DNA of 64,000 bases from JAXGXJ01 sp963829545 (GTDB lineage Bacteria > Actinomycetota > Thermoleophilia > RBG-16-64-13). How positions within the stretch are numbered: position 1 is the first letter of the stretch; every line of letters starts with the position of its first letter. Location of the stretch: positions 1 to 64,000 of the forward strand of contig CAWHIX010000002.1 of assembly GCA_963829545.1 (NCBI GenBank). The letters run 5' to 3'. A program made the position numbers and the translations under genes. Positions 47,849 to 58,879 of this stretch are shown one piece after another. The notes beneath the pieces were generated by a model. It did no database searches and was not told the origin of the DNA. It was given only the letters and a program-made list of their open reading frames with translations.

Positions 47849-49069
47849 TCACGAGCTCACAGAAGGATCGGCCAGCAAGGCCCGGGCGATATCGACCGCT
47901 TCCCGGTTCATACCCACCTGGTGAACACGGATCACGTGCGCGCCTTCCCACGCCGCCAGCGCAGTGGTGGCCGCCGTGGCCTGGTCGCGGGCCTGGGGAT
48001 CGGGAAGGTCGAGGATGGCGCCCAGAAAGCGTTTGCGCGAGGTGCCGACCACGAGCGGACGCCCCAGGGAACGGAAGGCGGCCAGGTTACGCAGGATCTC
48101 CAGGTTGTGGGCCGTGGTCTTCCCGAACCCTATACCCGGGTCGACCAGGAGATTCTCCTCTTTCAAGCCCTGGTCCACGGCCCAGTTCAGACGCTCCACA
48201 AGGAAATCGTACACCTCTTCCACCACGTCTTCGTAGGAGGGCGACTCCTGCATGGTGCGGGGGACGCCCTGCATGTGCATCAGTACCAGAGGGCAGTCGG
48301 CGTCGCGGACCACGGCCACCATCTCAGGGTCCATGCGCAGCGCGGAGATGTCGTTGATCATGTAGGCCCCGGCCGCCAGTGCCTGGGCGGCCACAGAGGC
48401 CTTGTAGGTGTCGATGGACAGGCGCCCGGGCAGGTGGGGCGCCAAGGCCTTCACCACCGGCAGCAACCGTTCCAGTTCCTCCTCCGCGCCCACGTAGTCG
48501 GCGCCGGGGCGGGTCGACTCCCCACCCAAGTCCACGAGGTCGGCACCCTCCTCGACCAACGCCAGCCCGGCGGCCACTGCCGCCTCAGGACCGGCGTAGG
48601 ACCCACCATCGGAGAAGGAGTCGGGCGTGAGGTTGAGAACGCCCATGAGCAGCGGCGCCCGGCTCAGGTCGAGCCCCGCCGGCGCCGCGGGGCGGGCGGT
48701 GTCGTGGTTGCGCAGCGCCGTCTCGATGCCGGCTGCCAGCCGGCGCAACCCGAAAGGCTGCTGGCGCAGCTTGGGGAGAAGGCGTTCGTACTGCGTGAGG
48801 GTGCCCATGATGAGGCAGTCGGCCGATTCACCCGCCAGCTCGTAGACCTCCCGCGAGATGGCCACCTCGCCCCCCCGCGAGAGCATCTCCTGCTTGAGGA
48901 TGTTGGCGGCGCGCACGTCGAGCCCCGTCACCCTGACCAACCGAAAGAGGGCCTTGTTGCTCATGAGATCGATGCCACCGCGAGAGACGCGGCCGCGAGT
49001 GAGCCTTGCACGCACAGCGTCGAGGTTGCGGAGAACGAGGACCTGAGGTGAACCCTCCACGGGGATCAT
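47849..49069 (-). CDS. folP: Dihydropteroate synthase with N-terminal extension
   Basis: Joins p-aminobenzoate to the pterin diphosphate. The target-of-sulfonamide barrel occupies residues 135-406: LLMGVLNLTPDSFSDGGSYA, GADLVDLGGESTRPGADYV, LSIDTYKASVAAQAL, YMINDISALRMDPEM, LVLMHMQGVPRTMQ, DPGIGFGKTTAHNLEILRNL and LVVGTSRKRFLG. About 130 residues precede it (MIPVEGSPQVLVLRNLDAVR; RLVRVTGLDVRAANILKQEM), which form a separate domain found only in long DHPS forms. Its function is unknown. The ATG at 49069 lies 9 bases after folE. Confidence 0.95.
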   Translation of the reverse strand: MIPVEGSPQVLVLRNLDAVRARLTRGRVSRGGIDLMSNKALFRLVRVTGLDVRAANILKQEMLSRGGEVAISREVYELAGESADCLIMGTLTQYERLLPKLRQQPFGLRRLAAGIETALRNHDTARPAAPAGLDLSRAPLLMGVLNLTPDSFSDGGSYAGPEAAVAAGLALVEEGADLVDLGGESTRPGADYVGAEEELERLLPVVKALAPHLPGRLSIDTYKASVAAQALAAGAYMINDISALRMDPEMVAVVRDADCPLVLMHMQGVPRTMQESPSYEDVVEEVYDFLVERLNWAVDQGLKEENLLVDPGIGFGKTTAHNLEILRNLAAFRSLGRPLVVGTSRKRFLGAILDLPDPQARDQATAATTALAAWEGAHVIRVHQVGMNREAVDIARALLADPSVSS

Positions 49070-49078
49070 GTGCGCGGC

Positions 49079-49651
49079 CTACTTGGAGTCGCGCCCATCG
49101 ATGAGCGCCAGGACCTCCGACCTCGTCGCCTCGCTGGTGCGGAAGATCCCACGCACCGCCGAGGTGATCACCTGTGACCCCGGGGAGCGCACGCCGCGCA
49201 TGGTCATGCACAGATGCTCCGCCTTCACCAGGACCATCACCCCCGCCGGCTGCAGAGCGGTCACCAGGGTGTCGGCGATGGTGGTGGTGAGACGTTCCTG
49301 GAGCTGCAGACTGGCCGCAGCCGTGCGCACCAGCCGTACCACCTTCGACAGGCCGGTGATCTTGCCGTGTTTGGAGGGGATGTAGGCTACGTGGACCACC
49401 CCAAAGAAGGGGACGAGGTGGTGCTCGCACATGGAATGGAAGTAGATGTCGCGCACCAGCACCATCTCCTGATGGCGGTCCGAGGGCATGGCCACTATGA
49501 TCGAGGCCAGGTCGTCAGAGTCGGGGGCGATGATCTCGCCAAACATGTCGGCCACGCGCCGGGGCGTGCCGACCAAGCCCTCACGCTGCGGGTCTTCCCC
49601 GATCCCCTCGAGAAGCAGACGGACGGCCTGCTCGATCTTGTCGTTGTCCAT
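49079..49651 (-). CDS. folE: GTP cyclohydrolase I
   Basis: First enzyme of folate synthesis, converting GTP to dihydroneopterin triphosphate. The 190-residue protein has the zinc ligands in FHSMCEHHLVPFFGVVHVAY and AEHLCMTMRGVRSPGSQVIT, and the GTP-binding IPSKHGKITGLSKVVRLVR and ASLQLQERLTTTIADTL. It starts MDNDKIEQAVRLLLEGIGED at 49651. It lies 10 bases after the ftsH stop and is first of the folate set folE-folP-folB-folK. Confidence 0.96.
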   Translation of the reverse strand: MDNDKIEQAVRLLLEGIGEDPQREGLVGTPRRVADMFGEIIAPDSDDLASIIVAMPSDRHQEMVLVRDIYFHSMCEHHLVPFFGVVHVAYIPSKHGKITGLSKVVRLVRTAAASLQLQERLTTTIADTLVTALQPAGVMVLVKAEHLCMTMRGVRSPGSQVITSAVRGIFRTSEATRSEVLALIDGRDSK

Positions 49652-49661
49652 GGACCAGGGC

Positions 49662-51626
<1,965 letters not shown>

Positions 51627-51733
51627 CCCACCATTCGTTCAATAATGGGCAGAGATACTACCATATGCCCGCTTTGCCATCCGGGGAACCTTGCCCCAGC
51701 GGCGGCCGTTTCCAGGCCTGGGCGGCGTGTGTG

Positions 51734-52267
51734 TCAGCCGAGATCGTCGACGACCCCGATGAAGGGCAGATTCCTGTGCGCCTCGGCGTAATCGAGCCCG
51801 TAGCCGACCACGAACTCGTCTGGTATCTCGAAGCCGGTGTACCGACATTCCAACTCGGCCCTGCGCCTGCTGGGTTTGCTGAGCAGAGTGACCACTTCCA
51901 GACTGCCCGGGTTCCGGGAGCCCAGGTTGTTGGTGAGGTACTGCAGGGTGAAGCCGGAATCGATGATGTCCTCCACGATAAGGACGTGGCGGCCCTCGAT
52001 GTCGATGTCGAGGTCCTTGAGGATCCTCACCACGCCCGAGCTGTCCGTGGAGCGACCGTAGCTGGAGACAGCCATGAACTCCATCTCCAGGTCGAAAGCC
52101 AGCCGCCGCGAGAGATCGGCCATGAAGAAGACGGCGCCCTTGAGAACGCACACCAGCACCGGCTGGAGCGTGCAATAGTCGGCGGAGATAGCCTCCCCCA
52201 ACTCCCCGATGCGCTCCTGCAGGCTCACCTCGGGGATGAGCACGCGTACTCGGTCTCTTTCCATCAC
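51734..52267 (-). CDS. hpt: Hypoxanthine phosphoribosyltransferase
   Basis: A purine-salvage enzyme of 177 residues. The PRPP-binding motif is HVLIVEDIIDSGFTLQYL. Earlier blocks are LVCVLKGAVFFMADLSRRL and EFMAVSSYGRSTDSSGVVRI. The C-terminal base-binding region reads CRYTGFEIPDEFVVGYGLDY. The start is ATG 52267 (or 52264), 10 bases after the tilS stop, matching the conserved tilS-hpt pair. It is intact. Confidence 0.95.
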   Translation of the reverse strand: MMERDRVRVLIPEVSLQERIGELGEAISADYCTLQPVLVCVLKGAVFFMADLSRRLAFDLEMEFMAVSSYGRSTDSSGVVRILKDLDIDIEGRHVLIVEDIIDSGFTLQYLTNNLGSRNPGSLEVVTLLSKPSRRRAELECRYTGFEIPDEFVVGYGLDYAEAHRNLPFIGVVDDLG

Positions 52268-52277
52268 TCCTCGCCGC

Positions 52278-53621
52278 TCAACGGTCCGCCTCTACCAGGC
52301 TCAGCCGTACTATCTGGGCCGTGTCGGCCGCTATTCTACCCTTCTCCGCGACCACGAATCCACACACCCAAACGATGTCGTCGCCTGCCTCCACCAGAGG
52401 GACATGAGGGCGAAGGGCGGCGGGGACGCGGAGATCGACCAGCACATCCTGCAGCTTGCGGGATCCGGGCGCTCCCAGCGGACGGACGCGGTCGCCGGGC
52501 AGGGGACCGCGGATGTGGACCGGCTCGGCGAGACTCCGCGCGTCGAGGTAGGCCTCCCGAGAAGGATCGGGGGCGAAGAAGTGCTCCACCAGCTCGGCCT
52601 CCACCACTACCCCCTGCCATCTCGCGCGCCCGGGCACGGGTAGCTCCACCGGCGGCCCTGTGGCGCCGCGAAGGTGCCCGGCGCCGGGTGTGACAGGAGC
52701 GGGCGCGGAACGAGACACCCTCAGGAGATCGTATTCGCGCAGGGCTCGCCACCCGCCCTCCAGATCGCGGCCGGCCGAGCCCCGCACCTGCAGCAGTTCC
52801 TCCACGGCCAGCACAGCGGCACGGGAGACGGTCGCGCCCTGCTCTTCCAGCCAGGCACGCAAGACCAGTCGGCGCAGGGCGGGCGAGAGTGCGACCAACC
52901 GCGGGACATCGAGGCAGGGAGCAGCGACCTCCATCTCCGAGGACGCGATGGCCTCTCTCACGAGGCCCTCCACTTCGGCCGCGACCTCGGCGGTGCGGGC
53001 CACACCCTCCACGGCGCCGGGCAGCACGGCCTCCCACGCTGGCAGCACCCGCTCCCGGAGGCCGGTCCGCGCGTAGCCCGGGTAGGCGTTGCCCCGGTCC
53101 ACGGCGTAGACAAGTCCGCTCTCGCGGCAGAAGCGGGCCGTCTCTTCGCGCCTGGCCTGCAGCAGGGGCCTGACCCAGGGCAGATCGCTGGGAAGCATGC
53201 CGCGCAACGCAGCCAGACCGCCGTAGCGCCCCACCCGGTAAAGGAGGTTCTCCGCCTGATCGTCGGCCGTATGGCCCAAGGCTATCCGATCGCACGCGTT
53301 CTGCTCGGCCGTCTCCAGTGCCGCCTCGCGTCGGGCCGCCCGCGCCCTCTCCTGTACGTTCCCTCCCGCCTTCTCGATGGGACGGTGTGCGACGGTCGAC
53401 TCGATGCCCAGTCGCCGGCAATGGGCTTCCACGAGAGCCTGATCGGCGTCGCTCTCCTCTCCCCGTAGGTGATGGTTGACGTGCAGGACACGGACGTATC
53501 CCGGTCGCAGCCTGCCCAGCAGGGGGCCGGCGAGGATCTCCAGCAGCGCGATCGAGTCCTGACCCCCCGAGACCATGACCAGCACCCGGTTGACCACCGT
53601 GAAGAGGCTTTCTCGGGCCAC
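52278..53621 (-). CDS. tilS: tRNA(Ile)-lysidine synthase
   Basis: Modifies C34 of tRNA-Ile(CAU) to lysidine. The 447-residue protein starts at GTG 53621 and quickly reaches the PP-loop LVMVSGGQDSIALLEILAG. LHVNHHLRGEESDADQALVE, EKAGGNVQERARAARREAAL and ALGHTADDQAENLLYR are family blocks. The central helical domain and the C-terminal domain (YLDARSLAEPVHIRGPLPGD; RKLQDVLVDLRVPAALR) are present. Few residues precede the P-loop, so the true start could lie slightly upstream. The gene is divergent from the deacetylase at 53771. Confidence 0.93.
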   Translation of the reverse strand: MARESLFTVVNRVLVMVSGGQDSIALLEILAGPLLGRLRPGYVRVLHVNHHLRGEESDADQALVEAHCRRLGIESTVAHRPIEKAGGNVQERARAARREAALETAEQNACDRIALGHTADDQAENLLYRVGRYGGLAALRGMLPSDLPWVRPLLQARREETARFCRESGLVYAVDRGNAYPGYARTGLRERVLPAWEAVLPGAVEGVARTAEVAAEVEGLVREAIASSEMEVAAPCLDVPRLVALSPALRRLVLRAWLEEQGATVSRAAVLAVEELLQVRGSAGRDLEGGWRALREYDLLRVSRSAPAPVTPGAGHLRGATGPPVELPVPGRARWQGVVVEAELVEHFFAPDPSREAYLDARSLAEPVHIRGPLPGDRVRPLGAPGSRKLQDVLVDLRVPAALRPHVPLVEAGDDIVWVCGFVVAEKGRIAADTAQIVRLSLVEADR

Positions 53622-53770
53622 CAGCGAGCGGGCCCGTGCTGCCAGAGAAGGTGGCCTTCGCGCTCCGTTTCCGCCCGTCTGTTCCAGCGTCCCGCCTTCC
53701 GTTCATACAGCTCCCCATCGGGCTGATATTGTACTACCCGCTTCAAAGTGAGCAGACGGAGGTCTTCCCC

Positions 53771-55012
53771 ATGTGTCCGCACAAGCCCGCGCCCGGGGCA
53801 GAGCAAATGGAATCGCAGGACGAGTCCCTGGCCATAGTCTACGGCCCCGCTCTGGCTTCCTACACCTTCGGCGACGAGCACCCGCTGCAGCCCTCACGCT
53901 ATCAGCTGACCATGTCGCTCCTGACCGCCCTGGGCTGGCTTGACGACCCGCGAGTGCGCATCGAGGAGCCCCGGCCGGCCACAGTGTCGGAACTGCTGGC
54001 CGTGCACTCCTACCCTTATGTGCAGGCGGTGGGGCACGCCCAGGCCATCGCCCGCGGTGAACGGGAGTCGATGGACCTGAGCTTCTACGGACTGGGCCTG
54101 GACGACAATCCCCTCTTCGCCGACATCGCCGACGCCGCGACCCTGTACGCGGGTGCCACCATCCAGGCCATGGACGCGGTCCTTTCGGGCCGGGCCCTGC
54201 ACGCCTACAGCCCTGCCGGTGGCATGCATCACGCCATGAAGGCCAGGGCCAGCGGCTTCTGCGTCTTCAACGACATCTCGGCGGCCATCGCGCCGGCCAT
54301 CGCCGCCGGACACAGAGTCGCCTACGTGGACCTCGATGCCCACCACGGGGACGGCGTCCAGGCCTCTTTCTACGACGATCCGCGCGTCCTCACGGTATCG
54401 ATCCACGAGTCGGGGCGCTTCCTCTTCCCCGGGACGGGCGAGGTGGACGAAACGGGGAAGGGCGATGGAGAGGGGAGTTCCATCAACGTGCCGCTCCCGC
54501 CGGGGGCAGGCGACGAAGCCATCCTAAAGGCCATGGACCGCATAGTCATCCCGGCCGTGCGTGCCTTCGCGCCGACCGTTATCGTCACCCAGACGGGCTG
54601 CGACACCCACCACAGCGACCCTCTCACCGACCTGGCCGCCACCCTGCCCCTCTACCCAGCTCTGGCGACCCGCCACCATGCCCTGGCTCACGAAGTGTGT
54701 TCGGGCCGTTGGCTGATCGTGGGAGGCGGAGGCTACGATCCCGTCGATGTCACCCCTCGGGCGTGGACGGCCTTCATCGGAACCGTCCTCGGGCACGAGA
54801 CACACGACCTGCTCCTGCCGCAGGAATGGCGGGCCCAGTCCCGGGCGGCGGGGGGACATCCACCTCTCCACCTGCTCGACGATCCGGGACCCGGCTGCGC
54901 CTCGGCTTCCCCCCCAGACGTGGATTCGCTCCTGGCCCAGATAGAGGCCACTGCTCTGACGCGACTCAGGCGCCGCTATGACCGACCGCCGGCACCTGCG
55001 GAGGCGTCCTGA
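53771..55012 (+). CDS. Histone deacetylase/AcuC-family hydrolase
   Basis: A zinc amidohydrolase of the arginase-deacetylase fold, 413 residues, related to acetoin-utilisation protein AcuC. ATG 53771 follows GGAGGTCTTCCCC. Catalytic blocks are YSPAGGMHHAMKARASGFCV (His-His), FNDISAAIAPAIAAGHRVAY, VDLDAHHGDGVQASFYDD (zinc ligands Asp, His), SIHESGRFLFPGTGEVDETG and TQTGCDTHHSDPLTDL (zinc Asp). WLIVGGGGYDPVDVTPRAWT closes the site. The substrate is unknown. AcuC relatives deacetylate acetyl-CoA synthetase, but neither acs nor acuA is visible here. It stands alone. Confidence 0.9.
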   Translation: MCPHKPAPGAEQMESQDESLAIVYGPALASYTFGDEHPLQPSRYQLTMSLLTALGWLDDPRVRIEEPRPATVSELLAVHSYPYVQAVGHAQAIARGERESMDLSFYGLGLDDNPLFADIADAATLYAGATIQAMDAVLSGRALHAYSPAGGMHHAMKARASGFCVFNDISAAIAPAIAAGHRVAYVDLDAHHGDGVQASFYDDPRVLTVSIHESGRFLFPGTGEVDETGKGDGEGSSINVPLPPGAGDEAILKAMDRIVIPAVRAFAPTVIVTQTGCDTHHSDPLTDLAATLPLYPALATRHHALAHEVCSGRWLIVGGGGYDPVDVTPRAWTAFIGTVLGHETHDLLLPQEWRAQSRAAGGHPPLHLLDDPGPGCASASPPDVDSLLAQIEATALTRLRRRYDRPPAPAEAS

Positions 55013-55064
55013 GGCCTTCCCCGGGCCTATCGAGCACCCCCGCCGGGAGGCGGGAGACTCGAAC

Positions 55065-55093
55065 TTGCACTATGCCCCCGGCTTTGCTTAAAT
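55065..55093 (+). promoter_or_regulatory. Likely promoter of the ferredoxin gene
   Basis: TTGCAC (55065-55070) and TTAAAT (55088-55093) are spaced by 17 bases and end about 32 bases before the ferredoxin ATG. Five of six and four of six positions match the consensus boxes. Confidence 0.5.
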
Positions 55094-55125
55094 CGGCACG
55101 CCTGAAAGTCCAAAGGAGGATAACC

Positions 55126-55314
55126 ATGGGTGTTCCCAAAGTCGATGCCGATCTGTGCACCGGGTGTGGAATCTGTGAGGACATCTGCCCGGATGTGTTC
55201 GAGATCGGCGACGACGGCCTGTCTCACGTGATCGACCCGAACGCGTGCGAAGACGCCGGCTGCTGCGAAGAGGCCGCCGACGAGTGTCCGGAAGGCGCCA
55301 TCACGATCGAGTAA
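55126..55314 (+). CDS. Small ferredoxin
   Basis: A 62-residue electron carrier. ATG 55126 follows a strong AAAGGAGGATAACC. MGVPKVDADLCTGCGICEDI begins a 4Fe-4S motif CTGCGICEDIC with the remote Cys-Pro at DECPEGAITIE. An extra pair (DAGCCEEAAD) lies before the last Cys, so it is a single-cluster type with several spare cysteines. It is very acidic. The gene has its own likely promoter and terminator, so it is a monocistronic unit. The redox partner is not known. Confidence 0.93.
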   Translation: MGVPKVDADLCTGCGICEDICPDVFEIGDDGLSHVIDPNACEDAGCCEEAADECPEGAITIE

Positions 55315-55358
55315 GAGCAGCCGCGGCTAACGCGGAGCACCAGCCAGATATGAGCCTT

Positions 55359-55390
55359 GCAGAAGGGCCGCCTCCGGGCGGCCCTTCTGC
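55359..55390 (+). terminator. Terminator of the ferredoxin gene
   Basis: GCAGAAGGGCCGCC (55359-55372) pairs perfectly with GGCGGCCCTTCTGC (55377-55390) around a TCCG loop, giving a 14-bp stem followed by TT, 45 bases after the ferredoxin stop. Confidence 0.8.
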
Positions 55391-55504
55391 TTCCCGCATG
55401 CGGCCACCGGTTCCCCTTCGCTCCCTTTCACCGCTGCGCCGCGCGCAGGATACGCCGCCGACCCGTCGAACAGTTGTCCCCGGAGAGAAGAAAGGAGTAT
55501 CAGC

Positions 55505-56989
55505 ATCGACCTCCCAGACCTACTGGCCCTAGGACTGGCGGTATGCACAGCGGCGTTCTTGCTGGGCGCCCTGGTCTTTGCGTGCCTGACAGTGGCCTCG
55601 GGCAGGCGTGTCAGCCCTCTGCGTCTGGCGCCACCCGTGCTCTGGGGCGTGCTCCTGCTGGCCCTGGCCGCCATCCTGGTTCTTGGTGCCCTCACCGGGC
55701 CGATCGCCTGGATGGCACAGGCGCTCCTCCTGACGGCCGCCATCCTCCTCTTCCTGGGTACGCACGCGCTGTACGGGCAGCGGAAGGCGGACCTGACCCA
55801 TATGGCCGACACCGCCGGCATCGATGCCCTCACGCGGGTGGCCGGCCACCGTACCTTTCAGGACCGGCTGGCGCACGAGTGCGAGCGTGCCTACAGGTTC
55901 GGCGACACCTTCCTCCTGCTGATCGTCGACCTCGACGGCTTCCACCCCGTCAACGACCATCACGGGCACCGCACCGGCGACCGCATCCTCTTCGAACTTG
56001 CCGGCCGTCTCCGCTCGCAACTGCGCGAGATCGACCTGGTGGCCCGCTTCGCCGGGGACCAGTTCGCGCTTCTCCTACCCCACACGTTCGAGAAGGGGGG
56101 ACTGGAAGTAGCGGAACGTCTGCGGCAGAACGTCGCCTCCTGGGTCTTTGTCCCTGCCCAGGGAACGGAACTGCGTCTCACCATAAGCATCGGCCTGTGC
56201 TCGTATCCTCAGGACGGCGCCAGCCCTGCGCAGGTCATAGAGGCCGCGATGACCGCTCTCCATTTCGCCAAGAACATGGGCGGCAACCAGGTCCAACTGT
56301 TCCGTGAAGTGCCCAGCGACAATCAGGAAAACGTGGTCCCCCTACCCTACGCCGGACGGGGAGCTATCGTCCGCAGTCTGGCCGCTGCCGTCGACATCCG
56401 TGACGGCTACACGCACGAGCACTCGAACAGGGTGTCGGAGCTCGCGTCGGCCATCGCCAGACGGATCGGGCTCCCCACTCCGGAGATCGAGCTTATCGGC
56501 GAGGGTGGATGGCTGCACGATGTGGGCAAGATCGGCGTCCCCGACGCTATCCTGACCAAGCAGGGCAGCCTCTCGCCCGACGAGTGGGACAAGATCCAGC
56601 AGCATCCGCTGCTGGGCAAGAGGATCGTCGAGCAGGCTCAGCTCCTGGACGTGGTGCCGCTGGTCCTCTATCACCAGGAGCACTACGACGGGACAGGCTA
56701 TCCCGAGCACCTGAGCGGCGAGGACATCCCCCTGGGTGCGCGCATAATCCATGCCGCAGACGCCTACCACGCCATGCGCTCCGACCGCTCCTACCGGCCA
56801 GGGCGCTCTCGCCAGGAAGCCACCCACGAGCTTCAACGCTGCGCTGGAAAGCAGTTCGATCCCCGGGTGGTGGACGCACTCCTCGCGATCCTCGACACTT
56901 CTGCGGAGGCGCCTGCCGGGGGGAACCACGCGGAGGCCTCCTCCCCGGGCATGCAACGGCGTGTGGCCGCCTTCGGCGCCCCGGTCTAG
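55505..56989 (+). CDS. Membrane GGDEF/HD-GYP protein with degenerate GGDEF motif
   Basis: A cyclic di-GMP-related signalling protein of about 494 residues. Two to three N-terminal membrane helices (LALGLAVCTAAFLLGALVF; VLWGVLLLALAAILVLGAL; AQALLLTAAILLFLGTHAL) precede a GGDEF domain (DALTRVAGHRTFQDRLAHE). Its signature is R-F-A-G-D-Q-F, not GGDEF, so cyclase activity is doubtful. The HD-GYP phosphodiesterase domain is intact: THEHSNRVSELASAIARRI, GGWLHDVGKIGVPDAIL and YHQEHYDGTGYPEHLSG. A good AAAGGAG lies before an in-frame ATC at 55505, and the first conventional start is TTG 55559. Either the start is rare or one base is wrong. The stop overlaps the convergent DUF5658 stop. Confidence 0.88.
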   Translation: MDLPDLLALGLAVCTAAFLLGALVFACLTVASGRRVSPLRLAPPVLWGVLLLALAAILVLGALTGPIAWMAQALLLTAAILLFLGTHALYGQRKADLTHMADTAGIDALTRVAGHRTFQDRLAHECERAYRFGDTFLLLIVDLDGFHPVNDHHGHRTGDRILFELAGRLRSQLREIDLVARFAGDQFALLLPHTFEKGGLEVAERLRQNVASWVFVPAQGTELRLTISIGLCSYPQDGASPAQVIEAAMTALHFAKNMGGNQVQLFREVPSDNQENVVPLPYAGRGAIVRSLAAAVDIRDGYTHEHSNRVSELASAIARRIGLPTPEIELIGEGGWLHDVGKIGVPDAILTKQGSLSPDEWDKIQQHPLLGKRIVEQAQLLDVVPLVLYHQEHYDGTGYPEHLSGEDIPLGARIIHAADAYHAMRSDRSYRPGRSRQEATHELQRCAGKQFDPRVVDALLAILDTSAEAPAGGNHAEASSPGMQRRVAAFGAPV

Positions 56990-57456
56990 TAGTAGGCCAG
57001 CAGACCGAAGATGTGGTAGAAGAACACCACCGCGAAGACACCCGCCATGATGAGCGCCGCCTCGAGCGCCCGCCTGAAGCGGCGGCAGCGCCACACGATG
57101 AGCGTGACGATGAACACCACGGCGAACTTGAACAGGCCTGCGTAGATGGGGCTCGCCTCGAACAGCGGGCGCAGGATGGGATTGGCCTCCCCCCCTCCGC
57201 TGGCCAGCACGTTCAGGGTGAGCAGGAAGTCGGCCATGTTGAGGACGTTGACCGTGGCCAGGAGCACCCAGAGTGTACCGGGCCGCTCGCGCAGGCCGGC
57301 AAGGACGCAGGTCAGACCCCCGCTCGCGCCTCCAGCCTCCCGGCGGTCGAAGCCCGATCGCCGCTCGTGAAGCACAAGGCTGACGCGGCGCTGCCGACGG
57401 TCGACGCAGCGACGTTGGTTTTCGCTGGAGTGCAGTTCTTCACTCATCACCATCAA
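56986..57456 (-). CDS. DUF5658 membrane protein
   Basis: A 156-residue protein. The basic N-terminus (about 45 residues, with RRCVDRRQRR and ERRSGFDRREAGG) is cytoplasmic. Three or four predicted helices follow. The DUF5658 pattern appears as TVNVLNMADFLLTLNVLASG with GGEANPILRP (N-x-x-D...T...E-x-N-P) and AGLFKFAVVFIVTLIVW. Function is unknown. It is convergent with the HD-GYP gene, stop codons overlapping, and lies 12 bases upstream of nothing on its own strand except after the MFS gene, from which it may be co-transcribed. Confidence 0.8.
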   Translation of the reverse strand: MMVMSEELHSSENQRRCVDRRQRRVSLVLHERRSGFDRREAGGASGGLTCVLAGLRERPGTLWVLLATVNVLNMADFLLTLNVLASGGGEANPILRPLFEASPIYAGLFKFAVVFIVTLIVWRCRRFRRALEAALIMAGVFAVVFFYHIFGLLAYY

Positions 57457-57468
57457 TTATAGACAGAA

Positions 57469-58776
57469 TCACTCCTCCAGGGGAAGAGCGGCCACCCTCT
57501 CCATGGTCGTTTCTCGCGCCTGCCTGAGCCGCCGCCACTCTTTGAGGAGGATAGGCGCGGCGAACGTCAGACCGGCGAGCGAGACGAGGCCACCCAGGCT
57601 GATCACGTAGCCGGACATGTGGCTGAAAAGGAGTGGGGCCACGAGGGTGCCGATGAGGGCGCCCACCTGTACCGCCGACGACTCCATCCCCTGCAGGCTG
57701 CCCAACCACCGGGGCGGGACCACCTGCACGAAGAAGGCCTGCTTGGCCGGGTAGGACCAGGCGATGGCCAAGCCTTCGATGACGCTCACGAACAGAAAGA
57801 GCGTGAGGTTGGAGGTGGAGCCGTAGGTCACGTAGCAGAGGGCGGAGATGGTATACCCGACGAACATCAGTGCCCAGCGGTTGTAGCGGTCGGCAAAATA
57901 CCCGCCGACGAAGGCCAGCATCATGGGCAGGGAGAAGGCGATCCACGTGAGGCCGACATAGCGCATGGAGGCCCCCAGACTGCGCAGATACAGGCTCCAC
58001 AGCACCTCGAACACTCCCATGGCGAAATGGCCCGTTCCGGCCACGATCAGAAAGGCGAGCACGGGCCGCGTGATGAGCCGGCGGAACGGCGGGTGCGGCA
58101 CCTTCTCTGCGCGGCGGCGCCGGGCGTGCTCGGGCTCGCGCACGGTCAGAAGGAGCGCGATGGCGGTCAGCGCCGACAGCGCGCTGCCGAACAGGAAGAT
58201 GGTGTAGAAGGCCCACTTTCCCTCTCCGCCGCCCAGCGAATAGAGCGGCCAGGCCAGCATCGGCCCCGCCACGAGACCACCGAACTGGGCTGTGGTCAGC
58301 CAGCCATAGGCCCGACTGCGCGAGCTCTCCGTGGAAAGTTCGGCCACCAGGGCCTGGCCGGCCGGCGTAACGGCCGCCGCCCCGATCCCCTCCAGGAGAC
58401 GAAAGAAGATGAACCATCCCGGATGAGTGGTAGTGACGAAGAGCAGGGTGGCCACGGCATAAAGGGCCACCCCGGCCACGATAACCGGCTTGCGGCCTAT
58501 CGAATCGCTCAACCGGCCCAGAGGAGCCGAGAACGCGAAGGAACCTACATAGTAGGCGGCTGCCACGACCCCGATGAGCCAGACAGGCGCCTCGGCCTCC
58601 TCCTGGAGAAACACGGGCAGGTAGGGCAGGATGGCTCCGAACCCCGCCCACACGACGAAGCTGGCCGCGCAGATGATGCCCAGTTGCAGCCATTCCGTGC
58701 GTTCGGGACCGGCCCCGGCCGAGCCGGCGGCAGGGGTAGGAGCCTCGTCCTGTCTACTTGCCAGAGTACTGTCCAT
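57469..58776 (-). CDS. MFS transporter (DHA1/multidrug-type)
   Basis: A 435-residue integral membrane protein with about twelve predicted helices. The motif-A loop between helices 2 and 3 reads GRLSDSIGRKPVIVAG, and helix 5 carries the antiporter-like GIGAAAVTPAGQALVAEL. A central charged loop (VREPEHARRRRAEKVPHPPF) splits two six-helix halves, and a second motif-A-like GGYFADRYNRWALMFVG is present. Substrate is unknown, and proton-driven drug or metabolite efflux is typical. Start ATG 58776. It is divergent from the nitroreductase at 58880, with about 100 bases between. Confidence 0.9.
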   Translation of the reverse strand: MDSTLASRQDEAPTPAAGSAGAGPERTEWLQLGIICAASFVVWAGFGAILPYLPVFLQEEAEAPVWLIGVVAAAYYVGSFAFSAPLGRLSDSIGRKPVIVAGVALYAVATLLFVTTTHPGWFIFFRLLEGIGAAAVTPAGQALVAELSTESSRSRAYGWLTTAQFGGLVAGPMLAWPLYSLGGGEGKWAFYTIFLFGSALSALTAIALLLTVREPEHARRRRAEKVPHPPFRRLITRPVLAFLIVAGTGHFAMGVFEVLWSLYLRSLGASMRYVGLTWIAFSLPMMLAFVGGYFADRYNRWALMFVGYTISALCYVTYGSTSNLTLFLFVSVIEGLAIAWSYPAKQAFFVQVVPPRWLGSLQGMESSAVQVGALIGTLVAPLLFSHMSGYVISLGGLVSLAGLTFAAPILLKEWRRLRQARETTMERVAALPLEE

Positions 58777-58879
58777 GTGGGAATGTTGCCCCAGGTATGA
58801 TGACGAAATGCGAACCGTGCGGGGGGCATGGTGACCTAGCCTACACCCTGTGAGGCGAGGTCAGCAACCAGGAGGGAAC

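Noticed and set aside
55391..55504. Possible cyclic di-GMP riboswitch before the HD-GYP gene
   Set aside because: The conserved GEMM core elements are not present in the leader.
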